From Glycomyces sambucus (GTDB taxonomy: Bacteria > Actinomycetota > Actinomycetes > Mycobacteriales > Micromonosporaceae), in NCBI RefSeq assembly GCF_900102815.1, contig NZ_FNGF01000008.1, forward strand, positions 222,343-286,342: DNA of 64,000 nucleotides, read 5' to 3'. Of this stretch, positions 1-7,984 are shown one piece after another. Position 1 is the first letter of the stretch. The number at the start of each line of letters is the position of its first letter. Both the position numbers and the translations under genes were made by a program. Under the pieces are notes generated by a model. That model made no database searches. It saw nothing but the letters and a program-made list of their open reading frames with translations, and was not told the origin of the DNA.

Positions 1-598
1 CGGCGATGAAGCGGGGCAGCAGCGGCGGGACCTTCACGCGCGCGAACCGGGTGGTGCCGTTGCGGGGGTCGCGGACCTGCACGGCGAGGTTGAGGGACTT
101 CCCGGAGATGTACGGGAAGGGGTGCGCGGGGTCGACGACGAGCGGGGTGAGCACCGGGTACACGCGGGTGCGGAACAGCTCCTGCATGCGGGCGCGCTCG
201 CCGTCCTCGAGGTCGGCCCAGCGCACGATCGCGATGTCCTCCTTGGCCAGGAGCGGGGCGATCTCGTCGCGGAAGTACTCGGCGTGCTCGGTGCTCAGCT
301 GGTGGGCGAGCCCGGCGAGGCGGCCGAGGACGGCGTGCGGGGAGCGGCCCGAGGAGGTGCGCACGGGCAGGCCGGTCGCGAGGCGGCGCATGAGGCCGGC
401 GACGCGGACCATGAAGAACTCGTCGAGGTTGTTGGAGAAGATCGAGAGGAATCGGACCCGTTCGAGCAGGGGCAGCTCGGGCGACTGGGCCAGGCGCAGG
501 ACGCGACCGTTGAACCGCAGCCAGCTCTCCTCGCGGTCGAGGAACCGGTCGGGCGGCAAACCGGCGTCAACGAGGGGAACAGGGTCACTATTCGTCAT
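1..598 (-). CDS. ppk: Polyphosphate kinase PPK1, N-terminal part (runs off window)
   Basis: PPK1 makes inorganic polyphosphate from ATP reversibly, usually at the membrane. The visible 199 codons read from an ATG at 598; an in-frame TGA lies two codons upstream, so this start is firm. The N-terminal PPK domain is recognisable: a [13 protein letters not shown] opening (residues ~21-33), a [19 protein letters not shown] block and a later [20 protein letters not shown] block, all hallmarks of the family. The catalytic His domain lies beyond the window edge. A PHO box sits about 20 nt upstream, which fits phosphate control of ppk as known in Streptomyces. Confidence 0.95.
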   Translation of the reverse strand, partial: MTNSDPVPLVDAGLPPDRFLDREESWLRFNGRVLRLAQSPELPLLERVRFLSIFSNNLDEFFMVRVAGLMRRLATGLPVRTSSGRSPHAVLGRLAGLAHQLSTEHAEYFRDEIAPLLAKEDIAIVRWADLEDGERARMQELFRTRVYPVLTPLVVDPAHPFPYISGKSLNLAVQVRDPRNGTTRFARVKVPPLLPRFIA

Positions 599-616
599 AC
601 ATCACAAGGTTAACGA

Positions 617-638
617 AGAAAATGAACTCACGGTGAAC
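617..638 (-). promoter_or_regulatory. PHO box (PhoP operator) upstream of ppk
   Basis: Read on the minus strand this is GTTCACCGTGA followed directly by GTTCATTTTCT, two 11-nt direct repeat units. That is the architecture of the streptomycete PHO box (GTTCACC units). It ends 18 nt before the ppk ATG. The rest of the 599-864 gap shows no gene. Confidence 0.7.
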
Positions 639-864
639 GCGCTTTGAAATCCGTTCATGATCGCGGGATCACCCACCGTGACCACAGGGGAGCCACGATA
701 TCGCGCACCGGCCCGCCGTCCTCCCGCGCACCCGGTTGCGGCGCTCCGGGCGGGCGCCGCGCGAGGTGTCCGCCAGGTGACGCGCCCCGTGAGGCGAATC
801 CGCGCGTCCGCATGACCGGGGGCCTCCGGGGGTAGACACTGGCGGGAACGCAGAGGAGGGGCCC

Positions 865-1188
865 GTGTCAGACGAGAACGCGCCGTACGCGGCGGGCGAA
901 GAGGAGCCCTACGGGTTCATCGACGACGGCGAGGAGGAGGGCGAGGACGTGGAGGACGACATCCTCGACCAGAAGGACTACCGCGAGGCCGACCGCTGGG
1001 GCATGACCCCGGACGAGGAGCGGCGGGGCGCGTCCCTCGCCGACGAGCTCGCGGCCGAGGTCCCCGACGTCTCGGGCGAGCCCGACGACCCGCGCCCCGG
1101 GGACCCGATCCCCGACGAGCCCCCCGGCTACCCCGACCCGGACGGCGACGAACCCCTCCCGGACGAGCCGGCCCCGCCGGGATCCTGA
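865..1188 (+). CDS. Acidic DUF5709-like protein
   Basis: 107 residues, GTG start preceded by a strong GAGGAGG Shine-Dalgarno. The protein is very acidic and rich in Pro in its last 35 residues. The central block (EDDILD, then RWGMTPDEERRG-SLADELAAEVPDV, residues ~30-70) matches the pattern of the actinobacterial DUF5709 family, whose function is unknown. No signal peptide or membrane segment is visible. It stands alone, followed by a strong hairpin terminator. The family call is by pattern recognition only. Confidence 0.7.
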   Translation: MSDENAPYAAGEEEPYGFIDDGEEEGEDVEDDILDQKDYREADRWGMTPDEERRGASLADELAAEVPDVSGEPDDPRPGDPIPDEPPGYPDPDGDEPLPDEPAPPGS

Positions 1189-1210
1189 GGACCGCCGGCC
1201 TGCGACGCGG

Positions 1211-1246
1211 AAAGGGGGGCCGCACCGACCGGTGCGGCCCCCCTTT
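1211..1246 (+). terminator. Bidirectional hairpin terminator
   Basis: A 16-bp perfect stem (AAAGGGGGGCCGCACC and its complement) with a 4-nt loop, ending in TTT on the plus strand. It closes the DUF5709 gene and, with the next hairpin, the tRNA unit from the other side. Confidence 0.8.
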
Positions 1247-1307
1247 CGGCTCCCGCCCGGAGCGGGAAGGGCCGGTAGCCGGCCCCTGCTTGCCATGCGC
1301 ACGAAAG

Positions 1308-1331
1308 AACCCCCAGGCGAACCTGGGGGTT
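1308..1331 (-). terminator. Terminator of the tRNA-Glu/tRNA-Asp unit
   Basis: A 10-bp stem (AACCCCCAGG and complement) closed, on the minus strand, by a stable TTCG tetraloop. It lies 8 nt past the 3' end of tRNA-Asp. Confidence 0.75.
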
Positions 1332-1338
1332 TTCGCTG

Positions 1339-1413
1339 CGGTCCCGACGGGATTTGAACCCGCGACCTCCGCCTTGACAGGGCGGCGAGCACTCCTAGCT
1401 GCTCCACGGGACC
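1339..1413 (-). tRNA. tRNA-Asp (GTC)
   Basis: 75 nt including the discriminator base. The acceptor stem GGTCCCG pairs with CGGGACC; the anticodon loop CTGTCAA carries GTC; the T-loop is GGTTCAAATCC. No CCA is encoded. It is transcribed from the same strand as tRNA-Glu 90 nt upstream, probably as one transcript. Confidence 0.97.
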
Positions 1414-1503
1414 TTGGTGAACTCGTGCGAGTCCGTCAAGGTCGCAAGACCTCTTCAATTTATACCAGCCGCGCTCCGTGTGACCGGCACCGCGTCTGGG
1501 TCG

Positions 1504-1576
1504 TACCCCCAACGGGATTCGAACCCGTGTTACCGCCTTGAAAGGGCGGCGTCCTAGGCCACTAGACGATGGGGGC
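1504..1576 (-). tRNA. tRNA-Glu (TTC)
   Basis: 73 nt. The acceptor arm GCCCCCA pairs with TGGGGGT (one G-T pair), the anticodon loop CTTTCAA carries TTC, and the T-loop is GGTTCGAATCC. First gene of a Glu-Asp tRNA pair. The stretch from 1577 to 1835 shows no further gene. Confidence 0.97.
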
Positions 1577-1848
1577 GCACGTTGATCCTGGCACGCGACA
1601 AGGACTGTCGCATTCCGATTTCTCCGGCTCACCACCGCGGAATTCCGCTTGGGCTCGACAAGCATACGCGACAGCGGCATCCCCGCGAAAGGCGGGTGGC
1701 CCTTGAGACCGCCGTCTCATCCGCGCCCGGCCGCGCCCCGTCCGCAGCCCGGCCGCGACCGGGCCGCCGCTCCGCCGCGAGCGGGCCGCAGGCCCGGTCG
1801 AACCGCTGCTCGCGGCCGTGCGCCAGGAGCCTTGCTAGCGTTGGGGAC

Positions 1849-2766
1849 ATGGAGTTCGCCTATCTGGGACCGCGCGGGACCTTCACCGAGGCCGCCCTCC
1901 GCCGGCTGCCCGCCGCCAAGGGCGCCGCCGCGGTGCCGCTGCCCTCGATCCCGGAGATCCTCGACGCGGTCCGCCGCGGCGAGGTCGACGCCGGCTTCGT
2001 GCCGATCGAGAACTCGCAGGAGGGCACCGTCACGCTCACCGTGGACGAACTCGTCGGCGGCGATCCGCTCGTCATCGCCGGAGAGGTCGTCCTCCCGGTC
2101 ACGTTCGTGCTCGCCTCCGCGAAGGCCCCCGCCGCGATCGCCACCGTCGCCTCCCACCCGCACGCCATCGCCCAGGTCCGCGGGTTCCTGCGCCGCGAGC
2201 TCCCGAACGCCGTCGTCCACCAGGCGCTCTCCACCGCCCAGGCCGCACAGCGGGTCGCCGACGGCGAGTTCGACGCCTGCGTGTGCGCCCCCTTCACCGC
2301 CGAGGCCGCCGGACTCCCCGTGCAGGCGTTCGACATCGGCGACAGCTCCGGCGCCGAGACCCGCTTCGTGCACGTCGTGCGCCCCACCGCCCCGCCCGAG
2401 CCCAGCGGCAACGACATCACCTCCCTGGTCGTCTCCATCGACCACGACCGGGTCGGCGCGCTCCTGGCCGTCCTCACCGAACTCGCCATCCGCGGCATCA
2501 ACCTCACCCGCATCGAGTCCCGCCCCACCGGCGAGGGCCTGGGACGCTACGCGTTCTTCCTCGACTGCACCGGCCACCTCGCCGACCCGCGCATGGGCGA
2601 GGCCCTGACCGGGCTGCGCCGCATCTGCGCCGACGTCCGGTACCTCGGGTCCTACCCGCGCGACCACTCCGACCGGCCCGTCCCGCCCCCCGCCGGGCTG
2701 GGCGACACCGACTTCGCCGACGCCGCCGCCTGGCTCGACCGCCTCCGCGGGGGCGGCGCCGCCTAG
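1849..2766 (+). CDS. pheA: Prephenate dehydratase
   Basis: Converts prephenate to phenylpyruvate in phenylalanine synthesis; cytosolic. 305 residues, the usual size of a monofunctional enzyme with a C-terminal ACT domain. It opens FAYLGPRGTFTEAAL; the PIENSQEGTV motif is near residue 48; the TR(F) catalytic element is seen as AETRFVHV; the ACT domain contains GALLAVLTELAIRGINLTRIESRP, the ESRP Phe-binding element. A longer open frame extends upstream, but ATG 1849 is chosen because the family starts here and a -10 TAGCGT (1836-1841) lies 7 nt before it, implying a leaderless mRNA. Confidence 0.95.
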   Translation: MEFAYLGPRGTFTEAALRRLPAAKGAAAVPLPSIPEILDAVRRGEVDAGFVPIENSQEGTVTLTVDELVGGDPLVIAGEVVLPVTFVLASAKAPAAIATVASHPHAIAQVRGFLRRELPNAVVHQALSTAQAAQRVADGEFDACVCAPFTAEAAGLPVQAFDIGDSSGAETRFVHVVRPTAPPEPSGNDITSLVVSIDHDRVGALLAVLTELAIRGINLTRIESRPTGEGLGRYAFFLDCTGHLADPRMGEALTGLRRICADVRYLGSYPRDHSDRPVPPPAGLGDTDFADAAAWLDRLRGGGAA

Positions 2767-2789
2767 CCGCTCCGGCCTACGCTGAGGGC

Positions 2790-3425
2790 ATGTCCACTCT
2801 CCCCCAGGAGCTGGCGCTCCTCGCCTACGACCGCACCACCGGCCGCGAGCGCACCGGCGGATACCTCGACCTGGCGCTCGGCGGCGCGGTCCTGTTCACG
2901 CTCGCGCTCGCCGGGCGCGTCGACCTGGACGGCAAGAAGGTCCGCGTCCTCGACCCGGCCCCCACCGGCGACCCGGTGGTCGACGAGCGGCTGGCCGCCC
3001 TCGCCGCCGACAAGCCCCGCGCCCCGCACACGGTGGTCGAGCGCTTCGCCAGGAAGCTCACCGAGACCGTCCGGGACGGCCTCGTCGCCGACGGGGCCCT
3101 GCGCCACGAGCGCGGCAAGGCCCTCGGGGTCTTCCCCGTCAACCGGTACCTCCAGGCCCGCGGCGGGATCGGCGACGAGACCCGCGTCCGCCTCGCCTCC
3201 GCCGTCCGGACCGGCCGCACCGCCGACGAGCGCACCGCGGCGCTCCTGGCGCTCGTGGCCGCCGTCAACCTGGAGAAGGCCGTGTTCCCCGACCGCGAGA
3301 CCCGCCCGGACCGCAAGCGGCTCAAGGCGTTCGCCGAAGCCCACTGGGTCGGCTCCGCCACCCGGAAGGCGGTCGCGAACCGGCGGGGCGCCAGCGCCGC
3401 GGTCGCCTCCGGCGGCGGGGGCTGA
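2790..3425 (+). CDS. GPP34 (GOLPH3/Vps74-like) family protein
   Basis: 211 residues. The opening LPQELALLAYDRTTGRERTG and the later VARKLTETV-type and FPVNRYL segments match the bacterial GPP34 family, relatives of the eukaryotic Golgi phosphoinositide-binding protein GOLPH3. The bacterial role is not settled. There is no signal peptide. The start is supported by a -10 TACGCT (2778-2783) exactly 6 nt before the ATG, so the mRNA is probably leaderless. It lies 23 bp after pheA on the same strand but seems to have its own promoter. The last ~15 residues are an Ala/Gly tail. Confidence 0.88.
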   Translation: MSTLPQELALLAYDRTTGRERTGGYLDLALGGAVLFTLALAGRVDLDGKKVRVLDPAPTGDPVVDERLAALAADKPRAPHTVVERFARKLTETVRDGLVADGALRHERGKALGVFPVNRYLQARGGIGDETRVRLASAVRTGRTADERTAALLALVAAVNLEKAVFPDRETRPDRKRLKAFAEAHWVGSATRKAVANRRGASAAVASGGGG

Positions 3426-3482
3426 GGGATCTTCCGAGCGGTCCTCAGTGCGGTCGCGCCTGCGGCGTGGTTAGCTTGAGGC

Positions 3483-4262
3483 ATGTCTGAAACATCTGCT
3501 TCGCATTCGGGCGAGGAGTCGCCGCCGGTCCCGGAGCCCCAGATCCCCCCGGTACCGCGGATACCGGTGCCGCCAGTGCCCCCGGTCCCGGGCCTCGGCG
3601 TGCCGCCCGTGCCCGATGTCCCGGGGGTCCCGGTCCCGCCGGAGCCGCCGTCGCGGCCGCGCAAGGTCGACATGGACCACGTCAAGATCACCGACCCGGA
3701 GCGGATGAAGGCGCTGGCGCACCCGGCCCGGATGACCGTGTTCGACTTCCTCGCGAAGCGCCGGGCCGAGGGCTTCGACGGTGCGACCGCCACGGAGATC
3801 GCCGAGGTCGCGGGGATGACGCCGAGTGCGATGAGCTACCACCTGCGGACGCTCGCGAAGGCCGGGTTCATCGAGGAGGCCCCGAGCCGCGGCGACGCCC
3901 GCGAGCGCGTGTGGCGGCTGCTGCTGCACTCGTTCTCGATCTCGGCGGACGACGACGCGCCCGAGAGCCACCAGGTGATCGAGCGGACCATGAGCGAGGC
4001 GTTCCGGGCGCAGCAGGAGCGGAACTTCGCGCGGTGGGTGGAGCGGGCCCGCACGGTCGATCCGGCGCTGCGGCGGGCGTCGATGACGCAGCAGGGGCAC
4101 GTCCGGCTGACCCTGGAGGAGGCCGAGGAGTTCACGCGCCGGTTCATGGAGCTGGAGCAGGAGTACGTGGACCTGGGCGTGAAGCGCGCCGAGGAGGGGC
4201 ACGACCCCGAGGACGGCACGCACGTGTTCAGCGTGCTGTTCCGGTTCTTCCCGCGGGTCTGA
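3483..4262 (+). CDS. ArsR-type winged-helix regulator with proline-rich N-terminus
   Basis: 259 residues. Residues 14-56 are a Pro/Val-rich low-complexity arm (repeated PPVP and IPPVP units). Residues ~63-150 form an ArsR/HTH_20 domain: PERMKALAHPARMTVFDFL, ATEIAEVAGMTPSAMSYHLRTLAKAGFIEEA, then a wing ending RVWRLL. The C-terminal 110 residues are helical and may dimerise. No CxC metal site is visible, so metal sensing is unlikely. It sits upstream of an MFS exporter whose promoter carries a duplicated dyad, so it probably represses that exporter. A -10 TAGCTT ends 5 nt before the ATG. Confidence 0.88.
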   Translation: MSETSASHSGEESPPVPEPQIPPVPRIPVPPVPPVPGLGVPPVPDVPGVPVPPEPPSRPRKVDMDHVKITDPERMKALAHPARMTVFDFLAKRRAEGFDGATATEIAEVAGMTPSAMSYHLRTLAKAGFIEEAPSRGDARERVWRLLLHSFSISADDDAPESHQVIERTMSEAFRAQQERNFARWVERARTVDPALRRASMTQQGHVRLTLEEAEEFTRRFMELEQEYVDLGVKRAEEGHDPEDGTHVFSVLFRFFPRV

Positions 4263-4321
4263 CCTGCGACGGGGCGGGCTCGGGGGCGGGCCCGCCGCAA
4301 GTCCGGCGGGGGCGTCCCGGC

Positions 4322-4407
4322 GAGGCGTGAAAGAAAATCTTCGAGAAATCTGAAAAAGGTCTTTCGCATCGAGGCGTGAAAGTGTATCTTCGAAATATGT
4401 CTTTCAC
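4322..4407 (+). promoter_or_regulatory. Duplicated operator and leaderless promoter of the MFS gene
   Basis: Two copies of GAGGCGTGAAAG (4322-4333, 4371-4382) and of ATCTTCGA (4337, 4386) are spaced exactly 49 bp apart. Each GTGAAAG faces an inverted partner: CTTTCGC at 4361 and a perfect CTTTCAC at 4401. The second copy covers the -10 TATCTT (4385-4390) and the ATG at 4397. This is the likely binding region of the ArsR-type regulator next door (inference). Confidence 0.65.
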
Positions 4408-5710
4408 ATCCTTCGCCGACGGGACCCGCTGGTCCGACGTCTACACCTCCGCCGCCTGCGCCTTCCTCGCCGGCACAGCCATGTTCACGGCCGACTTCGC
4501 CCTCACCCTCCGCCTCCAGTCCGAGGGCTACGGCGGCTTCGCCATCGCCGCCCTCATCATCGCCGCCACGCTCCCCCTCGTGGTGCTTTCCCCGGTCACC
4601 GGCCGCCTGGCCGACCGCTTCGACAGCCGCGCGCTCATGGCCCTCTCGGGCCTGCTCCAGGCCGCCTCGATCGTCGCGATGGCCTTCACCGACAACCTGA
4701 TCGCGCTCTACGGCCTGGTCATCCTGAACGCCTGCGGGACCGCGGTCAACCAGCCGGTCGTCTCCGCGCTCGTCCCGGTCATGGCCCGCCGCGAGGACCT
4801 GCCCCACGCGGTCGCGATGGTCCAGACCGGCACGCTCGTCGGCCTCGCCGCCGGCCCCGCCGTCGCCGGGTTCGTCATCGGCGCCCACTCCTCCGGCGCG
4901 GCCCTCATGCTCGCCGCCGGATGCGCCCTCCTGCGCGTCCTGTGCTGCCTCGACATCCGCACCCGCCGCGGCGGCGTCCGCCGCGACCTCACCGCGACCG
5001 CCGCGAAGGCCAAGGCCGCGTGGCGCCTCAAGGGCGACCGGCTCCTCACCGCGATGGTGTTCGGCCTCAGCGCCGTGATCGCCGCGATGTGCGCCGTCAA
5101 CGTCCTCAGCGTCTTCCTGGTCCGCGAAGTCTACGACGCCTCCGAGAGCACCTACGGGCTCATCAAGGCGTGCTGGACGATCGGCATGGTCGCCGGCGCC
5201 TGGATCGCCGCCGCGCTCATCCGCCGCCTCGACCGCGACGTGCAGCTCGCCTGGATGCTCATGGCCTGCCTCGCCGGCGTCGGCCTCATGTGCGTCGGCC
5301 AGGGCCTGCCGCTCTTCTCGGTGCTGCTCATGGTGCCGCTCAACCTCATCGGCGGGATCTTCAACGCCGGCGAGAACTCCGCGCTCGGCATCGCGCTGGC
5401 CCGCCGGGTCCCCGAGGCGTTCCGGGGCCGCGCCAACGCCGCGGTCAACGGCCGGGTCAACGCGGCCCAGCTCATCGGGTTCCTGCTCGGCGGCGCGATG
5501 TCGACCGTGATGGACGTCCAGACCGCGTTCGTCGCCGTCGGCCTCGTCTCGATCCTCATCGTCCTCGCCTGCCTCCCGGTCATCCGCCGCGCGGCCCGGG
5601 CCGACGAGACCGACGGCGGCACCCCCGCCGAGCGGCCCGCCGAGGCCCCCGCGGAGCGCGCCCTGGCCGGCGCGGCCGCGTTAGGGATGGCCACGCCGCG
5701 CCGAGGGTGA
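4397..5710 (+). CDS. MFS transporter (probable drug/metabolite exporter)
   Basis: 437 residues, about 12 hydrophobic segments. After the second segment comes the MFS motif A (VTGRLADRFDSRALM), and a central cytoplasmic loop follows segment 6. Distantly like MdtH/enterobactin-exporter types; substrate unknown. A GTG at 4376 is in frame, but ATG 4397 is preferred because TATCTT at 4385-4390 gives a leaderless start 6 nt downstream. The operator covering its start codon suggests tight repression by the adjacent ArsR-type protein. The last ~40 residues are an Ala/Glu/Pro tail. Confidence 0.88.
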   Translation: MSFTSFADGTRWSDVYTSAACAFLAGTAMFTADFALTLRLQSEGYGGFAIAALIIAATLPLVVLSPVTGRLADRFDSRALMALSGLLQAASIVAMAFTDNLIALYGLVILNACGTAVNQPVVSALVPVMARREDLPHAVAMVQTGTLVGLAAGPAVAGFVIGAHSSGAALMLAAGCALLRVLCCLDIRTRRGGVRRDLTATAAKAKAAWRLKGDRLLTAMVFGLSAVIAAMCAVNVLSVFLVREVYDASESTYGLIKACWTIGMVAGAWIAAALIRRLDRDVQLAWMLMACLAGVGLMCVGQGLPLFSVLLMVPLNLIGGIFNAGENSALGIALARRVPEAFRGRANAAVNGRVNAAQLIGFLLGGAMSTVMDVQTAFVAVGLVSILIVLACLPVIRRAARADETDGGTPAERPAEAPAERALAGAAALGMATPRRG

Positions 5711-6044
5711 ACTCCTGCGAGCGGGAGGCGAAGCCCGCGAACGGGGAACAGGAAGGCCGGACGCGAAGTCCGGACAAGGAGGCCGGAGTAGAGGCCGGAG
5801 TAGAGGCCAAAGTAGAGGCCGGAGCCGCAATGCGGCTCCGGCCTTCACTTTGCTCGCCTACGCGCGCGTAGTAGAGGTAGTGCCATCCACAGCCCCCACC
5901 CACCCTGAGGGGGACCGTAGGCGCGATGCTTGCCGAGGGGTGCGACACTTCCGGGCCCGGAAACCGGTGTCCCACCGGAAATCCACGCGATCGGGGGATG
6001 AAGACCGAGACGCTCTCGCGTGCACCGCCGGGCGCGGCCACCTT
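5711..6044. repeat. Non-coding gap: 12-bp tandem repeats, terminator, TGTC motif
   Basis: No gene is supported here. Around 5780-5820 a GTAGAGGCCGGA-like unit is repeated about three times, the last merging into the terminator stem at 5816. At 5926-5947 (minus strand) there is a TGTCGCAC-N8-AAGCAT element of the family described under findings, with no gene downstream on that strand. Confidence 0.6.
5816..5844 (+). terminator. Terminator hairpin after the MFS gene
   Basis: A 13-bp perfect stem (AGGCCGGAGCCGC and complement) with an AAT loop, followed by TTCACTTTG. It lies between the convergent MFS and mod transcripts and could serve both. Confidence 0.75.
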
Positions 6045-7163
6045 TCAAGCCGGGTAGGCGCGGATCTCGGCGGCCTTCACCGCCGCCCAGACCTCCTGGC
6101 CCGGTTCGAGGCCGAGCTGCGCCGCCGCGGCAGGGGTCACGTCGGCCGTCGCGCGGATCGGGCCGTCCAGCTGCACCCGCAGATGGTCCCCGTGCCGGTG
6201 CACCCCCGCGACCACCGCCCGCCACGTGTTCCGCGGGCTCCCGTCCGGCTCGGTGCGGAACAGCGCCACCGCGCTCGGCGGGAACGCCGCGAACGAATCG
6301 CCCTCCAGGGCCTCCGCGGTCGCCAGCACCTCGCCCGAGGCCAGCCGCACCGTCCGGCCCGACGCCGTGCCGCGGTACAGGTTCAAGCCCACCAGACGCG
6401 CGATGTAGTCCGTGCGCGGCCGGGCCGTCACCGACTCGCCGTCGCCCTCCTGGACCGCCCGCCCGTCCTCGACCACCACGAGCCGGTCGGCGAGCATGAG
6501 CGCGTCCACCGGATCGTGCGTCACCAGCACCGCCGGGCCCGCGAGCCCCGCCAGGTGCCGGTGCAGCTCCACGCGCGTGTCGAGCCGGGTCCGCGCGTCC
6601 AGCGCCGCCAGCGGCTCGTCGAGGAGCAGCAGCGCCGGGTCCGTCGCCAGCGCCCGCGCGAGCGCCACCCGCTGCGCCTGCCCGCCCGAGAGCTGCCCCG
6701 GGCGGCGCTTCCCGAAGTCCCCCAGGCCGACCCGGTCGAGCCATTCGGCCGCGAGCGCCCGCGCCTCGGCCCGGCCGAGGCCGCGCCGCCGCGGACCGAA
6801 CGCGATGTTCTCGACAGCGTTCAGGTGCGGGAACAGCAGGTAGTCCTGGAAGACGACGCCGATCCGCCGGTGCTCGGGCGGCACCCAGCGCGCACCGCCG
6901 CGCGGCCGGTCGGGGAGGGCGCCGTCGGGCACGGCACTATCCGGCACGACACCATCGAGCACGACACCGTCGAGCGCGATGTGCCCCTCCGACAGGTCCT
7001 CCAGCCCGGCGAGCGCCCGCAGCGCGGTGGTCTTCCCCGCGCCGTTGGGGCCCAGGAGCGCCACGGTCTCTCCGGGGGCGACCTGGAGCCGCAGGTCGAG
7101 GCGGAACGTCCCGCGGTCGACCACGAGGTGCGCGTCGAGGCCGTGCGCTCCAGGGGTACTCAT
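6045..7163 (-). CDS. modC: Molybdate ABC transporter ATP-binding protein
   Basis: ATPase of the molybdate importer. 372 residues: Walker A GPNGAGKTT (38-46), Q-loop VVFQDYLLFPHL, signature LSGGQAQRVALARAL, Walker B LLLLDEPLAALD, switch His in LVTHD, then a C-terminal TOBE domain (~residues 305-370) that binds oxyanion. Its ATG overlaps the modB stop (ATGA), indicating translational coupling. Oddity: residues 69-88 are an extra, internally repetitive segment of VxDGxV/PD units between Walker A and the Q-loop, encoded by short DNA repeats at ~6900-6959. Confidence 0.93.
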   Translation of the reverse strand: MSTPGAHGLDAHLVVDRGTFRLDLRLQVAPGETVALLGPNGAGKTTALRALAGLEDLSEGHIALDGVVLDGVVPDSAVPDGALPDRPRGGARWVPPEHRRIGVVFQDYLLFPHLNAVENIAFGPRRRGLGRAEARALAAEWLDRVGLGDFGKRRPGQLSGGQAQRVALARALATDPALLLLDEPLAALDARTRLDTRVELHRHLAGLAGPAVLVTHDPVDALMLADRLVVVEDGRAVQEGDGESVTARPRTDYIARLVGLNLYRGTASGRTVRLASGEVLATAEALEGDSFAAFPPSAVALFRTEPDGSPRNTWRAVVAGVHRHGDHLRVQLDGPIRATADVTPAAAAQLGLEPGQEVWAAVKAAEIRAYPA

Positions 7164-7975
7164 GCGACCGCCGTCCAGCGCTCGCGCAGCGACGCCAGCA
7201 CCGCGACCGACACCGCGAGCAGGATCAGGCTGAGCACGATCGCGGCCTCCAGGTCGGACTGGAGCGCGAGGTAGACCGCGAGCGGCATCGTCTGGGTGCG
7301 GCCGGGGAAGTTGCCCGCGAACGTGATCGTCGCCCCGAACTCGCCGAGCGCGCGGGCCCAGCACAGGACCGCGCCCGCGAGGACGCCCGGGGCGATCATC
7401 GGGAGCGTCACGTGCGTGAACACGGTCCAGCGCCCGGCGCCGAGGGTCGCGGCGGCCTCCTCGAACCGCACGTCGGCCCCGCGCAGCGCGCCTTCGACCG
7501 AGACGACGAGGAACGGCATCGACACGAACGTCATGGCGAGGACGACCGCGGTGGTGGAGAACGGGATGGTGACGTCGAAGCGCTCGTGCAGCCACGTGCC
7601 GACGATCCCGCTGCGGCCGAACACGAGCAGGAGCGCGACGCCGCCGACGACCGGCGGGAGCACCAGCGGCACGGTCACGAGCGCGCGCAGGAGGCTGCGC
7701 CCGGGGAAGTCGCCGCGGGCGAGCAGCCACGCGATGGGCACGCCGAAGAGCAGCGAGAGGGCCGTGGCGAGGCTCGCGGTGACGAGCGAGAGGCGCAGGG
7801 CGTCGAGCATCGCGGGTTCGGCGAGGCGCGCGGGGAGCTCGGTCCACGGGGCGCGGGCGAGGAGGCCCGCGAGGGGCAGGATGAGGAACGCGAGCCCGGC
7901 GGCGGCGGGGACCAGGAGCGCGGCCGGGACGCGGCGGCGCTGGCGGTTGCGCTTGGCGGGCATGGCGTTCCTCAT
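7160..7975 (-). CDS. modB: Molybdate ABC transporter permease
   Basis: 271 residues with about six membrane helices. The EAA loop is clear (EEAAATLGAGRWTVFTHVTLPMIAPGVLAG, residues ~185-215), followed by the FGATITFAGNFPGRTQTMPLAVY segment typical of ModB. The start could be 7975 or the internal ATG at 7963. Its stop overlaps modC by 4 nt, and modA ends 9 nt before its start, so modABC form one operon. Confidence 0.93.
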   Translation of the reverse strand: MRNAMPAKRNRQRRRVPAALLVPAAAGLAFLILPLAGLLARAPWTELPARLAEPAMLDALRLSLVTASLATALSLLFGVPIAWLLARGDFPGRSLLRALVTVPLVLPPVVGGVALLLVFGRSGIVGTWLHERFDVTIPFSTTAVVLAMTFVSMPFLVVSVEGALRGADVRFEEAAATLGAGRWTVFTHVTLPMIAPGVLAGAVLCWARALGEFGATITFAGNFPGRTQTMPLAVYLALQSDLEAAIVLSLILLAVSVAVLASLRERWTAVA

Positions 7976-7984
7976 CCTATGCGG

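Noticed and set aside
1582..1848. Upstream extension of pheA
   Set aside because: Basic, low-complexity translation overlapping the tRNA-Glu leader; family start and -10 position support ATG 1849.
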